Assembly: GCF_025966695.1 (NCBI RefSeq)
Contig: NZ_JAOEIY010000008.1
Coordinates: 62,001-126,000, forward strand
Direction: 5' to 3'
Length of the DNA stretch: 64,000 nucleotides
Source: Stutzerimonas sp. S1
Lineage (GTDB): Bacteria > Pseudomonadota > Gammaproteobacteria > Pseudomonadales > Pseudomonadaceae
The notes under the pieces are model-generated. The model was not told where the DNA came from, searched no databases, and worked only from the letters and a program-made list of their open reading frames with translations. This document shows, piece by piece, positions 27,498 through 37,300 of the stretch. The stretch's first letter is position 1; every line of letters begins with the position of its first letter. The position numbers and the translations under genes were made by a program.

Positions 27498-30242
27498 ATG
27501 CGCCAAGCCCCCCTCGTTCTGGTGGACGGTTCGTCTTACCTGTACCGCGCCTTCCATGCGCTGCCTCCGCTGACCACCTCCACCGGCAAGCCTACAGGGG
27601 CGGTCAAGGGCGTGCTGAACATGTTGCTGGCGCTGCGCAAGCAGTATCCAGACAGCCCGTTCGCAGTGGTCTTCGATGCCAAGGGCCCGACCTTCCGTGA
27701 CGAGCTGTTCGAGCACTACAAATCCCATCGCCCGCCGATGCCCGACGATCTGCGCGTGCAGATCGAGCCGCTGCATGCCGCGGTACGCGCACTAGGCCTG
27801 CCGCTGCTGAATGTTGATGGTGTCGAGGCCGACGACGTCATCGGCACCCTGGCCCGGCAGTGCGCGGCGCTGGGCCGCGACGTGGTGATCTCCACCGGCG
27901 ACAAGGACATGGCGCAGCTGGTCTGTCCGCACGTCACCCTGGTCAACACCATGACCGGCAGCGTCTATGACATCGAAGGCGTGAAGGCCAAGTTCGGCGT
28001 AGGCCCGGAGCTGATCATCGACTTCCTCGCGCTGATGGGCGACAAGGTCGACAACATTCCCGGCGTGCCGGGTGTGGGCGAGAAGACCGCCTGTGGCCTG
28101 CTCAACGGCATCCCCGGCGGCCTCAAGGGGCTCTACGAGAACCTCGACCAAGTCGCCGGCCTGCCGATCCGCGGGGCCAAGACCCTGGGCGCCAAGCTCG
28201 CCGAACACCGCGATGCCGCCTTCATGTCCTACGAGCTGGCGACCATCAAGCTCGACGTGACGCTGGACGTCGAGGTCGCCGACCTGGTGCCCGGCGCGCC
28301 GCACCGCGAGGCGCTGATCGCGCTCTATCGCGAGCTGGAATTCAAGAACTGGCTCGACGACCTGCTGCGCGAGGCCAAGGCGGCTGGCGAGAACTGCGAG
28401 GCGGCACCGGAGAATTGCTCGATCCAGGCCGAGGCACAGTACGAGACGATTCTCGAGCAGGCCGATTTCGAGCGCTGGCTGGCGCGCCTGCAGACGGCCA
28501 GCTGCTTCGCCTTCGATACCGAAACCACCAGCATCGATGCCCAGCGCGCCGAGCTGGTTGGCGTGTCCTTCGCGGTCGAGCCGGGCCAGGCGGCCTATGT
28601 GCCGCTGCGCCACTCCTACATGGGCGTGCCGGAGCAGCTGGATCGCGATGCCGTGCTCGCCGCGCTCAAGCCGCTGCTGGAGGATCCGGCGAAGGGCAAG
28701 ATCTGCCAGCACGGCAAGTACGACATGAACGTGCTGATGCACTACGGCATCGAGATGCGCGGCATGGCCTTCGACACCATGCTCGAATCCTACGTGCTGG
28801 ACGCCACCGCCACCCGCCACGATATGGACAGCCTGGCGCTGAAGTACCTCGGCCGCGGCACCATCCGTTTCGAGGACATCGCCGGCAAGGGCGCCAAGCA
28901 GCTGACCTTCGACCAGATCGCTATCGAGCAGGCCGGGCCCTACGCCGCCGAGGACGCCGATGTCACCCTGCGCCTGCACCAGACCCTGCTCGGCAGGCTG
29001 GAGCAGACGCCATCGCTGCTCAAGGTGCTGACCGAGATCGAGATGCCGCTGGTGCCGGTGCTGGCGCGCATCGAGCGCAATGGTGCGTTGGTCGATGCGC
29101 AACTGCTCGGCCAGCAGAGCGTCGAGCTGGGCGACAAGCTGGTGCAGCTGGAACGCGAGGCGTTCGATATCGCCGGCGAGGAGTTCAACCTCGGCTCGCC
29201 CAAGCAACTCGGCGTGATTCTCTATGAAAAACTTGGCTGCCCGGTGCTCTCCAAGACCGCCGGTGGCCAGCCGTCCACCGCCGAAAGCGTGCTCGCCGAA
29301 CTGGCCGAGCAGGATTACCCGCTGCCCAAGGTGATCATGCAGCACCGCTCCCTGAGCAAGCTCAAGGGCACCTACACCGACAAGCTGCCGCAGCAGATCA
29401 ACCCGCGCACCGGGCGCATCCACACCAGCTATCACCAGGCGGTGACTGCCACCGGCCGGCTGTCCTCCAGCGACCCAAACCTGCAGAACATCCCGATCCG
29501 CACCGCGGAAGGGCGGCGTATTCGCCAGGCCTTCGTCGCGGCGCCGGGCTACAAGCTGCTGGCGGCGGACTACTCGCAGATCGAGCTGCGCATCATGGCT
29601 CATCTCGCGCAGGATGCCGGTCTGCTGCATGCCTTCCAGAACAATCTGGACGTGCACCGCGCCACCGCCGCTGAGGTGTTCGGCGTGCCGCTGGAGCAGG
29701 TCAGCAATGACCAGCGACGCAGCGCCAAGGCGATCAACTTCGGCCTGATCTACGGCATGAGCGCCTTCGGCCTGGCCAAGCAGATCGACGTCGGCCGCAA
29801 GGAAGCGCAGGAATACATCGACCGCTATTTCGCTCGCTACCCGGGCGTGCTCGCCTACATGGAGCGCACCCGCACCCAGGCCGCCGAGCAGGGCTATGTC
29901 GAGACGCTGTTCGGTCGTCGGCTGTACCTGCCGGAGATCAATTCGAAGAACGGCGCCATGCGCAAGGGCGCCGAGCGCACCGCGATCAACGCGCCGATGC
30001 AGGGCACCGCGGCTGACATCATCAAGCGCGCCATGATCGCCGTGGACGGCTGGCTGCAGGGCAGCGGTCTGGATGCACGGGTGATCCTGCAGGTACACGA
30101 TGAACTGGTGCTGGAAGTGCGCGAAGACCTGATCGAGCAGGTCCGTCAGCAGATCTGCCCGTTGATGAGCGAGGCCGCCCAGCTGGACGTGCCGCTGCTC
30201 GTCGAAGCGGGTGTTGGCGACAACTGGGACGAGGCGCATTGA
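27498..30242 (+). CDS. polA: DNA polymerase I
   Basis: Repair and Okazaki-fragment polymerase of 914 residues. Domains: 5'-3' exonuclease (about 1-300, [36 protein letters not shown]); 3'-5' proofreading exonuclease (about 320-510) with its acidic FDTETTS motif intact; and polymerase with motif [18 protein letters not shown], motif [15 protein letters not shown] and motif [11 protein letters not shown]. The ATG at 27498 starts the conserved N-terminus; the open frame upstream to 27030 overlaps thrB and DUF2782 and is rejected. It is followed by the ErsA-like sRNA. Confidence 0.98.
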   Translation: MRQAPLVLVDGSSYLYRAFHALPPLTTSTGKPTGAVKGVLNMLLALRKQYPDSPFAVVFDAKGPTFRDELFEHYKSHRPPMPDDLRVQIEPLHAAVRALGLPLLNVDGVEADDVIGTLARQCAALGRDVVISTGDKDMAQLVCPHVTLVNTMTGSVYDIEGVKAKFGVGPELIIDFLALMGDKVDNIPGVPGVGEKTACGLLNGIPGGLKGLYENLDQVAGLPIRGAKTLGAKLAEHRDAAFMSYELATIKLDVTLDVEVADLVPGAPHREALIALYRELEFKNWLDDLLREAKAAGENCEAAPENCSIQAEAQYETILEQADFERWLARLQTASCFAFDTETTSIDAQRAELVGVSFAVEPGQAAYVPLRHSYMGVPEQLDRDAVLAALKPLLEDPAKGKICQHGKYDMNVLMHYGIEMRGMAFDTMLESYVLDATATRHDMDSLALKYLGRGTIRFEDIAGKGAKQLTFDQIAIEQAGPYAAEDADVTLRLHQTLLGRLEQTPSLLKVLTEIEMPLVPVLARIERNGALVDAQLLGQQSVELGDKLVQLEREAFDIAGEEFNLGSPKQLGVILYEKLGCPVLSKTAGGQPSTAESVLAELAEQDYPLPKVIMQHRSLSKLKGTYTDKLPQQINPRTGRIHTSYHQAVTATGRLSSSDPNLQNIPIRTAEGRRIRQAFVAAPGYKLLAADYSQIELRIMAHLAQDAGLLHAFQNNLDVHRATAAEVFGVPLEQVSNDQRRSAKAINFGLIYGMSAFGLAKQIDVGRKEAQEYIDRYFARYPGVLAYMERTRTQAAEQGYVETLFGRRLYLPEINSKNGAMRKGAERTAINAPMQGTAADIIKRAMIAVDGWLQGSGLDARVILQVHDELVLEVREDLIEQVRQQICPLMSEAAQLDVPLLVEAGVGDNWDEAH

Positions 30243-30294
30243 TCCTGGTTGCCGAAAGATGTCGCTAGCCGCCGAAATTTTTTTCGTCCGCGTT

Positions 30295-30322
30295 GAACTT
30301 CCGCTGCAACGATCCGGTCAGA
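30295..30322 (+). promoter_or_regulatory. Sigma-22 (AlgU/RpoE-type) promoter of the ErsA-like sRNA
   Basis: GAACTT at 30295-30300 and TCAGA at 30318-30322 with a 17-base spacer match the AlgU promoter pattern GAACTT-N16/17-TCnnA. The predicted start is near 30329. Confidence 0.75.
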
Positions 30323-30328
30323 GCATGC

Positions 30329-30456
30329 GAAGGGTGTAAAAACCCTTCGATGCTCCTTGTTGTGTTAAGTGTTGGCAGATCTCTGGACCCCGCCCTAGCG
30401 GTCCGGATTTGGACCTCGAACTTCCCCCTCCCCCAATGAAGTTCGAGGTTTTTTTT
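30329..30456 (+). ncRNA. ersA: ErsA-like small RNA (Spot 42 position, downstream of polA)
   Basis: About 128 nt predicted from the AlgU-type promoter to a terminator. It opens with a strong hairpin (CGAAGGGT-GTAAAA-ACCCTTCG, 30328-30349) and ends with CCTCGAACTTC / GAAGTTCGAGG, whose loop exposes the C-rich stretch CCCCTCCCCCAAT, then T8. Length, location after polA, sigma-22 promoter and unpaired C-rich seed all match what is known of P. aeruginosa ErsA, an envelope-stress sRNA that base-pairs with ribosome sites such as that of algC. The assignment comes from context and structure; no alignment was run. Confidence 0.82.
30414..30456 (+). terminator. Rho-independent terminator of the ErsA-like sRNA
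   Basis: Perfect 11-bp stem CCTCGAACTTC / GAAGTTCGAGG with a 13-base C-rich loop and eight T residues. The large unpaired loop is unusual for a simple terminator and fits a seed presented on an sRNA. Confidence 0.93.
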
Positions 30457-30533
30457 GCCTGCAGGAAAGTGGCATGGGCTGCGCCAGCGGCAACGACTTG
30501 CGCAGGTTCTTGCGCAGGCGCTCTGTGGATAAC

Positions 30534-30554
30534 CTTGTTGATAAGCTGTTCCCA
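30534..30554 (-). promoter_or_regulatory. Pair of DnaA boxes
   Basis: On the minus strand TTATCCACA (30542-30534, perfect DnaA box) and TTATCAACA (30554-30546, one mismatch) lie three bases apart in the same orientation. A weaker third (GGTTGATAA, 30682-30690) precedes an AT-rich tract. Confidence 0.6.
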
Positions 30555-30709
30555 GTGCGGTCGCCCGCGAGTTGGAGCAGCGCTGCGCAACTTGCTGCCA
30601 CGGGTGCGCAGGAATTTGCACAGCTTTCTGTGCTGGCCATCACTTCCGCCATTCGGGTTGCGTATTGGGTAGTCAGTATCCGGTTGATAAATAAATAGTT
30701 TTTACTTTT

Positions 30710-30725
30710 TGGCATGGTGCTTGTT
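30710..30725 (+). promoter_or_regulatory. Candidate sigma-54 promoter for hcp
   Basis: TGGCATGGTGCTTGTT resembles the -24/-12 pattern TGGCACGnnnnTTGCW with mismatches in each half. The distance to the hcp ribosome site (35 bases) suits a short leader. Several T6SS hcp genes use RpoN. Confidence 0.35.
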
Positions 30726-30772
30726 GTCAGGGAATGGCCATTCGGCACTCATTTCAGACAAGGAGAGCACCC

Positions 30773-31291
30773 ATGCCAACACCCGCGTATCTGTCCCTCG
30801 AAGGCACCAAGCAAGGCCTGATCACTGCCGGCACCTTCACCGAGGATTCGGTTGGCAACATCTTCCAGGAAGGCCATGAGGACCAGATTCTGGTGCAGGC
30901 CTTCCAGCATCAGGTCATCATCCCGCGTGACCCGCAGTCGGGTCAGCCGACTGGCCAGCGTGTGCACAAGCCGCTGATGATCACCAAGGTGTTCGACAAG
31001 TCGTCGCCGCTGATTTTCAACGCCCTGACTTCCGGTGAGCGCCTGAACAAGTGCCGCCTGGAGTGGTACCGCACCTCCTCGACCGGCACCCAGGAGCACT
31101 ACTTCACCATCGAACTGGAGGATGCGGTGATCGTCGACGTGCAGTCGCGCATGCCCAACTGCCAGGACCCGAACATGTCCCATTTCACCCATCTGGAAGA
31201 CGTGTACTTCACCTACCGCAAGATCGTCTGGACCCACGAGGTTTCCGGCACCTCCGGTTCCGACGACTGGCGCACCCCGATCGCTGGCTGA
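30773..31291 (+). CDS. hcp: Type VI secretion tube protein Hcp
   Basis: A 172-residue Hcp that stacks as hexameric rings to form the inner T6SS tube and carries effectors. Family blocks: MPTPAYLSLEGTKQGLITAGTF, the IPRDPQSGQPTGQRVHKPL loop and the C-terminal FTHLEDVYFTYRKIVWTHEV. AAGGAG lies before the ATG at 30773. It heads an orphan hcp-vgrG cargo cluster with no structural T6SS genes nearby, so it must rely on an apparatus encoded elsewhere. A terminator follows it, which would make Hcp more abundant than VgrG. Confidence 0.96.
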   Translation: MPTPAYLSLEGTKQGLITAGTFTEDSVGNIFQEGHEDQILVQAFQHQVIIPRDPQSGQPTGQRVHKPLMITKVFDKSSPLIFNALTSGERLNKCRLEWYRTSSTGTQEHYFTIELEDAVIVDVQSRMPNCQDPNMSHFTHLEDVYFTYRKIVWTHEVSGTSGSDDWRTPIAG

Positions 31292-31307
31292 TTCGCCGCG
31301 GTCCCGC

Positions 31308-31338
31308 TTCGGCCAGGCTCTCCTGGCCGAACGCTTTT
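31308..31338 (+). terminator. Intrinsic terminator after hcp
   Basis: Perfect 10-bp stem TTCGGCCAGG-CTCT-CCTGGCCGAA, then CGCTTTTT. Read-through would supply the lower amounts of vgrG and cargo. Confidence 0.88.
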
Positions 31339-31474
31339 TGCGAAGCACTGAACAGATTCCGCCATAGTCGTTCTGGAATGCGCGAACCATGCATTCTAGA
31401 GCGGCCGGCCTGTGTTAAACGGGGCTCCGCAAGCGCCCATGCGCTGCTACATGGACTGAACAGGAGGAACATGG

Positions 31475-33565
31475 ATGTTCGCCCCAGCCAACCAGGCCCA
31501 CTTCACACTGACCCTCGAGGGCGTCGAGCACGACTTCAAGGTGCTCGAATTCCGGGGCCGCGAGGCCATCAGCCAGCCCTATCGCTTCGACCTGGAACTG
31601 GTCAGCGAGCACCCCGATCTGGATCTGGAAAGCCTGCTGCATCGCCCGGCCTTCCTCTCCTTCGCGCCGGATGGCTGCGGCATTCATGGGCTGGTGCATC
31701 AGGCCGCCCAGGGTGAATCCGGCAAGCGCCTGACCCGCTATCGGCTCACGCTGGTGCCGCAGCTGGCCTACCTCGCCCATCGCACCAACCAGCGCATCTT
31801 CCAGCACCTCAGCGTGCCGCAGATCGTCGCCCAGGTACTCGAGGAGCACGGCATCCAGGCCGATGCCTACCGCTTCCAGCTCGGCCCGGTGATTTACCCG
31901 CCGCGCGAATATTGCGTGCAGTACGACGAATCCGACCTGCACTTCATCCAGCGCCTGTGCGAGGAAGAGGGCACCCACTATCACTTCCAGCATGGCGCGA
32001 ACGGCCATGTACTGGTCTTCGGCGATGACCAGACCGCCTTCCCCAAGCTCGCTGCCACCGCCTATCAGCAGGACAGCGGACTGGTCGCCGACCAGCCGGT
32101 GATCAAGCGTTTCGGCCTGCGCCTGGAAACCCGCACCAGCCGCGTCACGCGCCGCGATTACGATTTCGAGAAGCCACGTCTGACCATGGAGGCCGCGTTC
32201 CACAGCGACTTCCAGCCTGACCTTGAAGACTACGATTACCCCGGCCGCTTCACCGAGCGCGCCCGCGGCAAGCATCTGTCGCAACGCGCCCTGGAACGCC
32301 ACCTCCACGACTACGAACTGGCCGAAGGCGAAAGCGACCAGCCGCGGCTGGTGAGCGGGCACTTCCTCCCGCTCGGCGAACACCCCCGCAGCGACTGGAA
32401 CCAGCTCTGGCTACTCACCGAAGTGCTGCATGAAGGCAAGCAGCCGCAGGTGCTGGAGGAGTCGGTCACCAGTCATGTCGCGCCCGGCGACGGTTTCGTC
32501 CAGGGCTACCGCAACCGCTTCAACGCCACGCCCTGGGACATCCCCTTCCGCCCAGCACTGAGCCATGCGAAACCGAAGATTCTCGGCAGCCAGACCGCCG
32601 TAGTCACGGGACCTGCCGGCGAAGAAATTCACTGCGACGAATACGGTCGCGTGCGCGTTCAGTTCCACTGGGACCGTGAAGGCCAGGCCGACGACAAGAC
32701 CAGCTGCTGGCTGCGCGTCTCCTCCAGCTGGGCCGGCGACCGCTATGGCGGCATCGCCATTCCGCGGGTCGGCATGGAAGTGCTGGTGGCCTTCCTCGAA
32801 GGCGATCCCGATCAACCGTTGGTGACCGGCTGCCTCTACCACAAGGAGCATCAGGTTCCTTACGACCTGCCGGCCAACAAGACCCGCACGGTGTTCAAGA
32901 CCCTGAGCAGCCCGGGCGGTGGCGGCTACAACGAACTGCGCATCGAAGACCGCAAGGGCCAGGAACAGATCTACATCCACGCCCAGCGCGACTGGGACGA
33001 GAACATCGAGCACGACCAGAAGATCCGCGTCGGCCACGAACGCCACGACACCGTGGAGGCCAACAGCTACAGCGAATTCAAGGCCGAAGAACACCGCACC
33101 ACCCACGCCGACCGCAAGACCGAAGTCCGCGCCAACGACCACCTCACCGTGGGTAACAGCCAACACCTGAAGATCGGCACCGGGCAATTCATAGAAGTCG
33201 GCAACGAGATTCATCTGTCCAGCGGCTTGAAAGTAGTCCTCGAAGCCGGCAGCGAACTGACCTTCAAGGCTGGCGGCAGCTTTATCAAGCTCGATGCCAG
33301 CGGCATCACCATGGTCGGGCCGGTGATCAGGATGAACTCGGGTGGAAGTCCGGGAAAGGGATCGGGGGCGGCGCCGGTATTGCCGGGGCAAGTTAGGCCG
33401 ACAGATTCGGATGTGCCTGGGGCTGTGCTTGAACACCGGCTGAAGCAAGCGAGATTCAGCCATACACCGCTAATCGAGTTGTGTCAGAAGCCTCGGGGCG
33501 GTACGCCAATGCAATGCCCGCTGACCAACTGTCCTTGTCGTCATGCCGCCCAGTTAGGGAGCTGA
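31475..33565 (+). CDS. vgrG: Type VI secretion tip protein VgrG (TssI) with variable Cys-rich tail
   Basis: A 696-residue spike protein: gp27-like base (about 1-380), OB-fold gp5 region (FHWDREGQADDKTSCWLRVSSSWAGDRYGGIAIPRVG split across 400-430) and a beta-helix with DUF2345-like repeats (about 480-620). From about residue 620 an unusual tail of roughly 75 residues follows, ending with three cysteine-containing motifs (LCQKPRGG, MQCPLTNCPCR). Such tails dock cargo or adaptor. AGGAGG precedes the ATG at 31475. The next gene is the DUF4123 adaptor three bases on. Confidence 0.95.
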   Translation: MFAPANQAHFTLTLEGVEHDFKVLEFRGREAISQPYRFDLELVSEHPDLDLESLLHRPAFLSFAPDGCGIHGLVHQAAQGESGKRLTRYRLTLVPQLAYLAHRTNQRIFQHLSVPQIVAQVLEEHGIQADAYRFQLGPVIYPPREYCVQYDESDLHFIQRLCEEEGTHYHFQHGANGHVLVFGDDQTAFPKLAATAYQQDSGLVADQPVIKRFGLRLETRTSRVTRRDYDFEKPRLTMEAAFHSDFQPDLEDYDYPGRFTERARGKHLSQRALERHLHDYELAEGESDQPRLVSGHFLPLGEHPRSDWNQLWLLTEVLHEGKQPQVLEESVTSHVAPGDGFVQGYRNRFNATPWDIPFRPALSHAKPKILGSQTAVVTGPAGEEIHCDEYGRVRVQFHWDREGQADDKTSCWLRVSSSWAGDRYGGIAIPRVGMEVLVAFLEGDPDQPLVTGCLYHKEHQVPYDLPANKTRTVFKTLSSPGGGGYNELRIEDRKGQEQIYIHAQRDWDENIEHDQKIRVGHERHDTVEANSYSEFKAEEHRTTHADRKTEVRANDHLTVGNSQHLKIGTGQFIEVGNEIHLSSGLKVVLEAGSELTFKAGGSFIKLDASGITMVGPVIRMNSGGSPGKGSGAAPVLPGQVRPTDSDVPGAVLEHRLKQARFSHTPLIELCQKPRGGTPMQCPLTNCPCRHAAQLGS

Positions 33566-33568
33566 TTG

Positions 33569-34390
33569 ATGTCTGTACAGATACTCGCAGGGCTTCCCAA
33601 TCTTTCTACCCCACTCTTCATGCTGCTCGAATTGGATGAGCCGCTGCTGCAGCGGATTTACCAGCTAGAACCTGATCCACGACCGGAAGCTCTGTTTGCT
33701 GATACCGAGCTGGGCGCTCATGTCGAACAAGGACCTTGGCTGATACAACTGACGCCGGATAGCGCCTGGTTGACTGCGTATCGCCAAGCACCAGAGCAAT
33801 GGCCTGGCGTATTGTTGAGTTCCGAGCGGCCAGTTGATGAGCTGTTGTCCCATCTGCGCGCAATGCTGGTCGTGCAGTTTGAAGGTGAGCGTAAGGGGAT
33901 ACTGCGCTATTACGACCCACAGGTGGCCAGTTACCTTTTCGCGGCGACCGAGGCCGTTATCACTTGGCTAGGCCCCATCGAGCAGTTGTTCTGGCATGGC
34001 CCCACCTGGGCAGACCGCAGCGAGAACATCAGCCATTGGCGCAGCCTACGGAGCGAGTCGACCAATCATGGGGCGCCACCGAAGGGCAGGCTGATACTCG
34101 ACAGAATGCAGATCGCTGCGCTCGAACGGCAGCAACTAGAGGCATTTGCCTATGAGTGCTGGCAGGAGCATTCACAGGCCGAGTTCAACCAGGTCTTGGG
34201 CTATCTGCAGCAGGGTCTTGCCTCTGGGTTCGACGACGAGAAGAGCCTGGGCGCATACCTCGAAGCCCGGCTCACTTATCCCCAGCACCTAAGCCATCCC
34301 CAAATCGCATCGGGCGAGGTGCAGTTTCGTCTGCAGCAACTGCAATCCTGGCTGGAAGCCACACCAGCCCCCTCGGAGAGTCAAGGATGA
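33569..34390 (+). CDS. DUF4123 T6SS effector adaptor/chaperone
   Basis: A 273-residue cytoplasmic protein of the DUF4123 family (Tap/TEC), which loads effectors onto VgrG. Typical features are FMLLELDEPLLQRIYQ near the start, the SSERPVDELLSHLRAMLVVQ block and the RYYDPQVASYLFAATE motif. The ATG at 33569 directly follows the vgrG stop, and the stop overlaps the effector start by four bases (ATGA), so VgrG, adaptor and effector are made in series. Confidence 0.92.
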   Translation: MSVQILAGLPNLSTPLFMLLELDEPLLQRIYQLEPDPRPEALFADTELGAHVEQGPWLIQLTPDSAWLTAYRQAPEQWPGVLLSSERPVDELLSHLRAMLVVQFEGERKGILRYYDPQVASYLFAATEAVITWLGPIEQLFWHGPTWADRSENISHWRSLRSESTNHGAPPKGRLILDRMQIAALERQQLEAFAYECWQEHSQAEFNQVLGYLQQGLASGFDDEKSLGAYLEARLTYPQHLSHPQIASGEVQFRLQQLQSWLEATPAPSESQG

Positions 34391-37300
34391 ATGCCAAAGT
34401 AGGGAGCCTGTCCGGCAATCCGGCCTGTGAAGCTGGCAAGCTGATCGTCGAAGTGATTGGCAAAGATCACCCGCCGGAACAGCGAGTTGTGATCTATGAC
34501 GAAACCGATCATGAGCTGCAGGAGTGGCTAACCCAGCAGGCCAAACAAGAGCTTGTAGCTGATTCTCGGCAGAGCAGCACCCTACACATCTGGGATTGGC
34601 AGCAGCAGCCCAAGCGCCATCTCTGGCTGGAAATCGAGGCCGAACGCGGCAGCCCCATCCACGTACCGCTGATGGATGACACACGCATTACCCCGCGCCA
34701 GCGTGCGCGGCAGTGGAACTGCATCGTCCCTGTAGTGCCCATGAGCACCATGCTCGGTATCAGCGCCAACCACCAGCATCGTGAATACCCCGTACATGTG
34801 CGTCCCGGCTTCATCTATTTGTTCTATCACGGCAAAGTGTGGCGTGAACTGGAGATTCGTCAGGCTGAGGGGCAGGTGACTTATCACGACGTACGCCTGA
34901 GTGACTTTCGCAATGGCGAGCACTTTCGAGATGGCGCCCGCACGGCTACTGGCAAAGGGCTGAGCGAGATTTGGCTACCCGCCAGATGGAACAACCGCGC
35001 GGCCCCGGATATCGAGGTAGCTTATGCCGAGGTGCAATGGCCTGCCGCTCGCCTGAACGCCATGGAGCGCAACGCTCGTCTGCGTCGCGCCCGCTGCAAT
35101 CGCTTGGGCCTGGTCGTGGCCGAACGCAGCTTCGGTAACACCACTTACCGGGCTCCAAGCCAGCAGCAAGCCTTCTACCTGCAAAATGTCCCCGCCCATC
35201 GTCCGCGTGAGCCTGCTCGTGAATGGTTGTTCGATCAACCGCTCAAGTATCTGCACGATCTGAGCGGCCAGTACCCCGTGCAGAGCCAGCAATATGCTCA
35301 GCAGGTTCATCAACGTCACGAGCGCGGTGAGTCCACCCCGGGGCCAACGCATGCACAGCAGACGCAGGACGACCTACGCCCGGAGACCGGCGCCTGGGCT
35401 GTCGAACTGGGCGACACGCTACAGAACTTCCAACATGTCTGCAGCGCAACCAACGAACGTGAACACTGGCAGGCCGCTGCGGCTGAAACTGACATGCTGG
35501 CCACGGTCAAAAAACGCCAGATCGCCGGTGTACTGGTGGAAGATGGCCTCTACCGCATGCGCCACCTGGTGGCGCGCACCAACCAGGCCCAAGCGGTGCT
35601 GCAGCTCTGCGCGCAACGGGCCACCTTCCATGCCCATCACGCCTCGGCATTGTTGATTCAGCGCATGATGGTTCCCCCCCATATCGGCGGACAAAGCAAC
35701 CCGCTGCACCGCTTCATCGGCCAGGTCAGCCAAGAGGGGCGTCAACAGATCGACCTGTGTTCGGGCCAGCATGCTCGTCAGTTGGCCATGACCTGCCTCA
35801 AAGCCGCGCAGGACAACCTCGCCGTCTGGCTGGAACAGGCAGCCAACCAGCACGCGCTGGGCGATCATTTCTGCCTGGAAGGCCTCGACTACGCCGGCGC
35901 CTTCCAGCTTTGCAGCCAGCTCTTCGTCTGCCTGGCGCGCACGGCCGATCAACAGGACCCATTCCTGGCGGCAGGCGATGCACCACGCACAAGCGCGGGA
36001 AGGAGACTGCTATGCAAGCTTGCGCAGAGCCCCAGCCAACCTCTGCACCGGATGCTGTGGCCAGAGGCGGACGACAACACCCTGCTCAAGCCCTATCAAG
36101 CGGTGCAAACACCGAACAACGGCGAAGGCCATTATCGTGCCGATGCGTTGAACCAGGTGGCGCAGCTCAATGCACCGCCCGGCGAAGAGCCGGCGACCCT
36201 GGAAGGCAACACGCTCGCAGGCTTGATGCAGCAACCGGACTTCCTGCTCCTGCCTTCCGCCAAAAGCGGCGCTGCCGCGCTGATAACCGTATGGGAGAAC
36301 CTGAGCAGCGCCCTAAAGGAGGCGCAAAAAGGGTTGAGTGGCGCCAGCACAGAGTACGTCCAGGCTGCAGATCAGAGCAGGCGCAGGCAGCTGGACGTGC
36401 ATGACCACGAGAGCGACCTGCACCACGAGCAAGAACGCAGCAACGTGTTGAAAGAGGAACTGGGTAACCAGGCATTTCCTGCGAAATACCGGCTGTATAC
36501 CAAGGACCTGCAAATGCTGCGCAGCATGCTGCAACAGGACTTCGGTGACATGGTGTTCATTCGCCGCACGGCCGCTAACCAGAAGAACTACTACTTCTTC
36601 GGTTTGACTGACCTCCCAGCGGCACCGCAAAACGCGCGTCGAATCTTTGGTGAACTGCTGGATATGGAGGGTCAGTTACTGGCCAGCAGCAAGGGTCGTA
36701 CGGCTAATCGGGCCGGCATCGACCAGCAGGCACAAGAGCTGTTGTTATTGGCCATCCCCAAGAACCACCGCACCGCCCGTCTGATACGTGAACTGAACCG
36801 GCAGATTGCCGAAGAGCTGCGTATTCAGAACGATCTACAGCAGGCGCGAGAGCGCCGGGAAGCCGCCCGTGGCCGCCTGAGCGAAGCCAACAATGCCCTG
36901 AAACAGGCGCAAGAGCGGCTGGCCCAACAAGAACGTGGCTGGCGCCGAAGCGCACGCGGTGTGCTCGGTTCCAAGGCCTTCCCGGCTGGCGTGTTGATTC
37001 TGGAGGCTTTTAATGTGCGGGCGGAGTTTGAGGCTTATCTATCTAATGAACGTAATAAAAACAAATTTCGTGCTTTGAGCGGAATCGTAAGTGCCGGTGC
37101 AGACTTACTACTCGCTATGGAGTTTTTGGCTAGCAAGGTCGCGCACAATCAGCCGCTGGTACAACACATTCAGAACAAGTATGCCGAGAAGGTGCTCTTC
37201 AAACCAGGCCCGCGCCTGCAAAGGTTCTTCGGCGAACGACTGGCGAACGTGACCGGCAAACTGGCCTTCCAAACCTTCGCCGGCACGCTCTTCGTCGGCA

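Larger units (their letters stand above)
30457..30772. other. Noncoding gap upstream of hcp
   Basis: 316 bases between the sRNA terminator and hcp. It holds the DnaA-box pair, an AT-rich tract around 30680-30710, a sigma-54-like element at 30710 and the hcp ribosome site AAGGAG at 30760. Confidence 0.5.

Noticed and set aside
30457..30772. Replication origin
   Set aside because: Only two or three DnaA boxes and none of the usual neighbours (dnaA, dnaN, rpmH, gidA).
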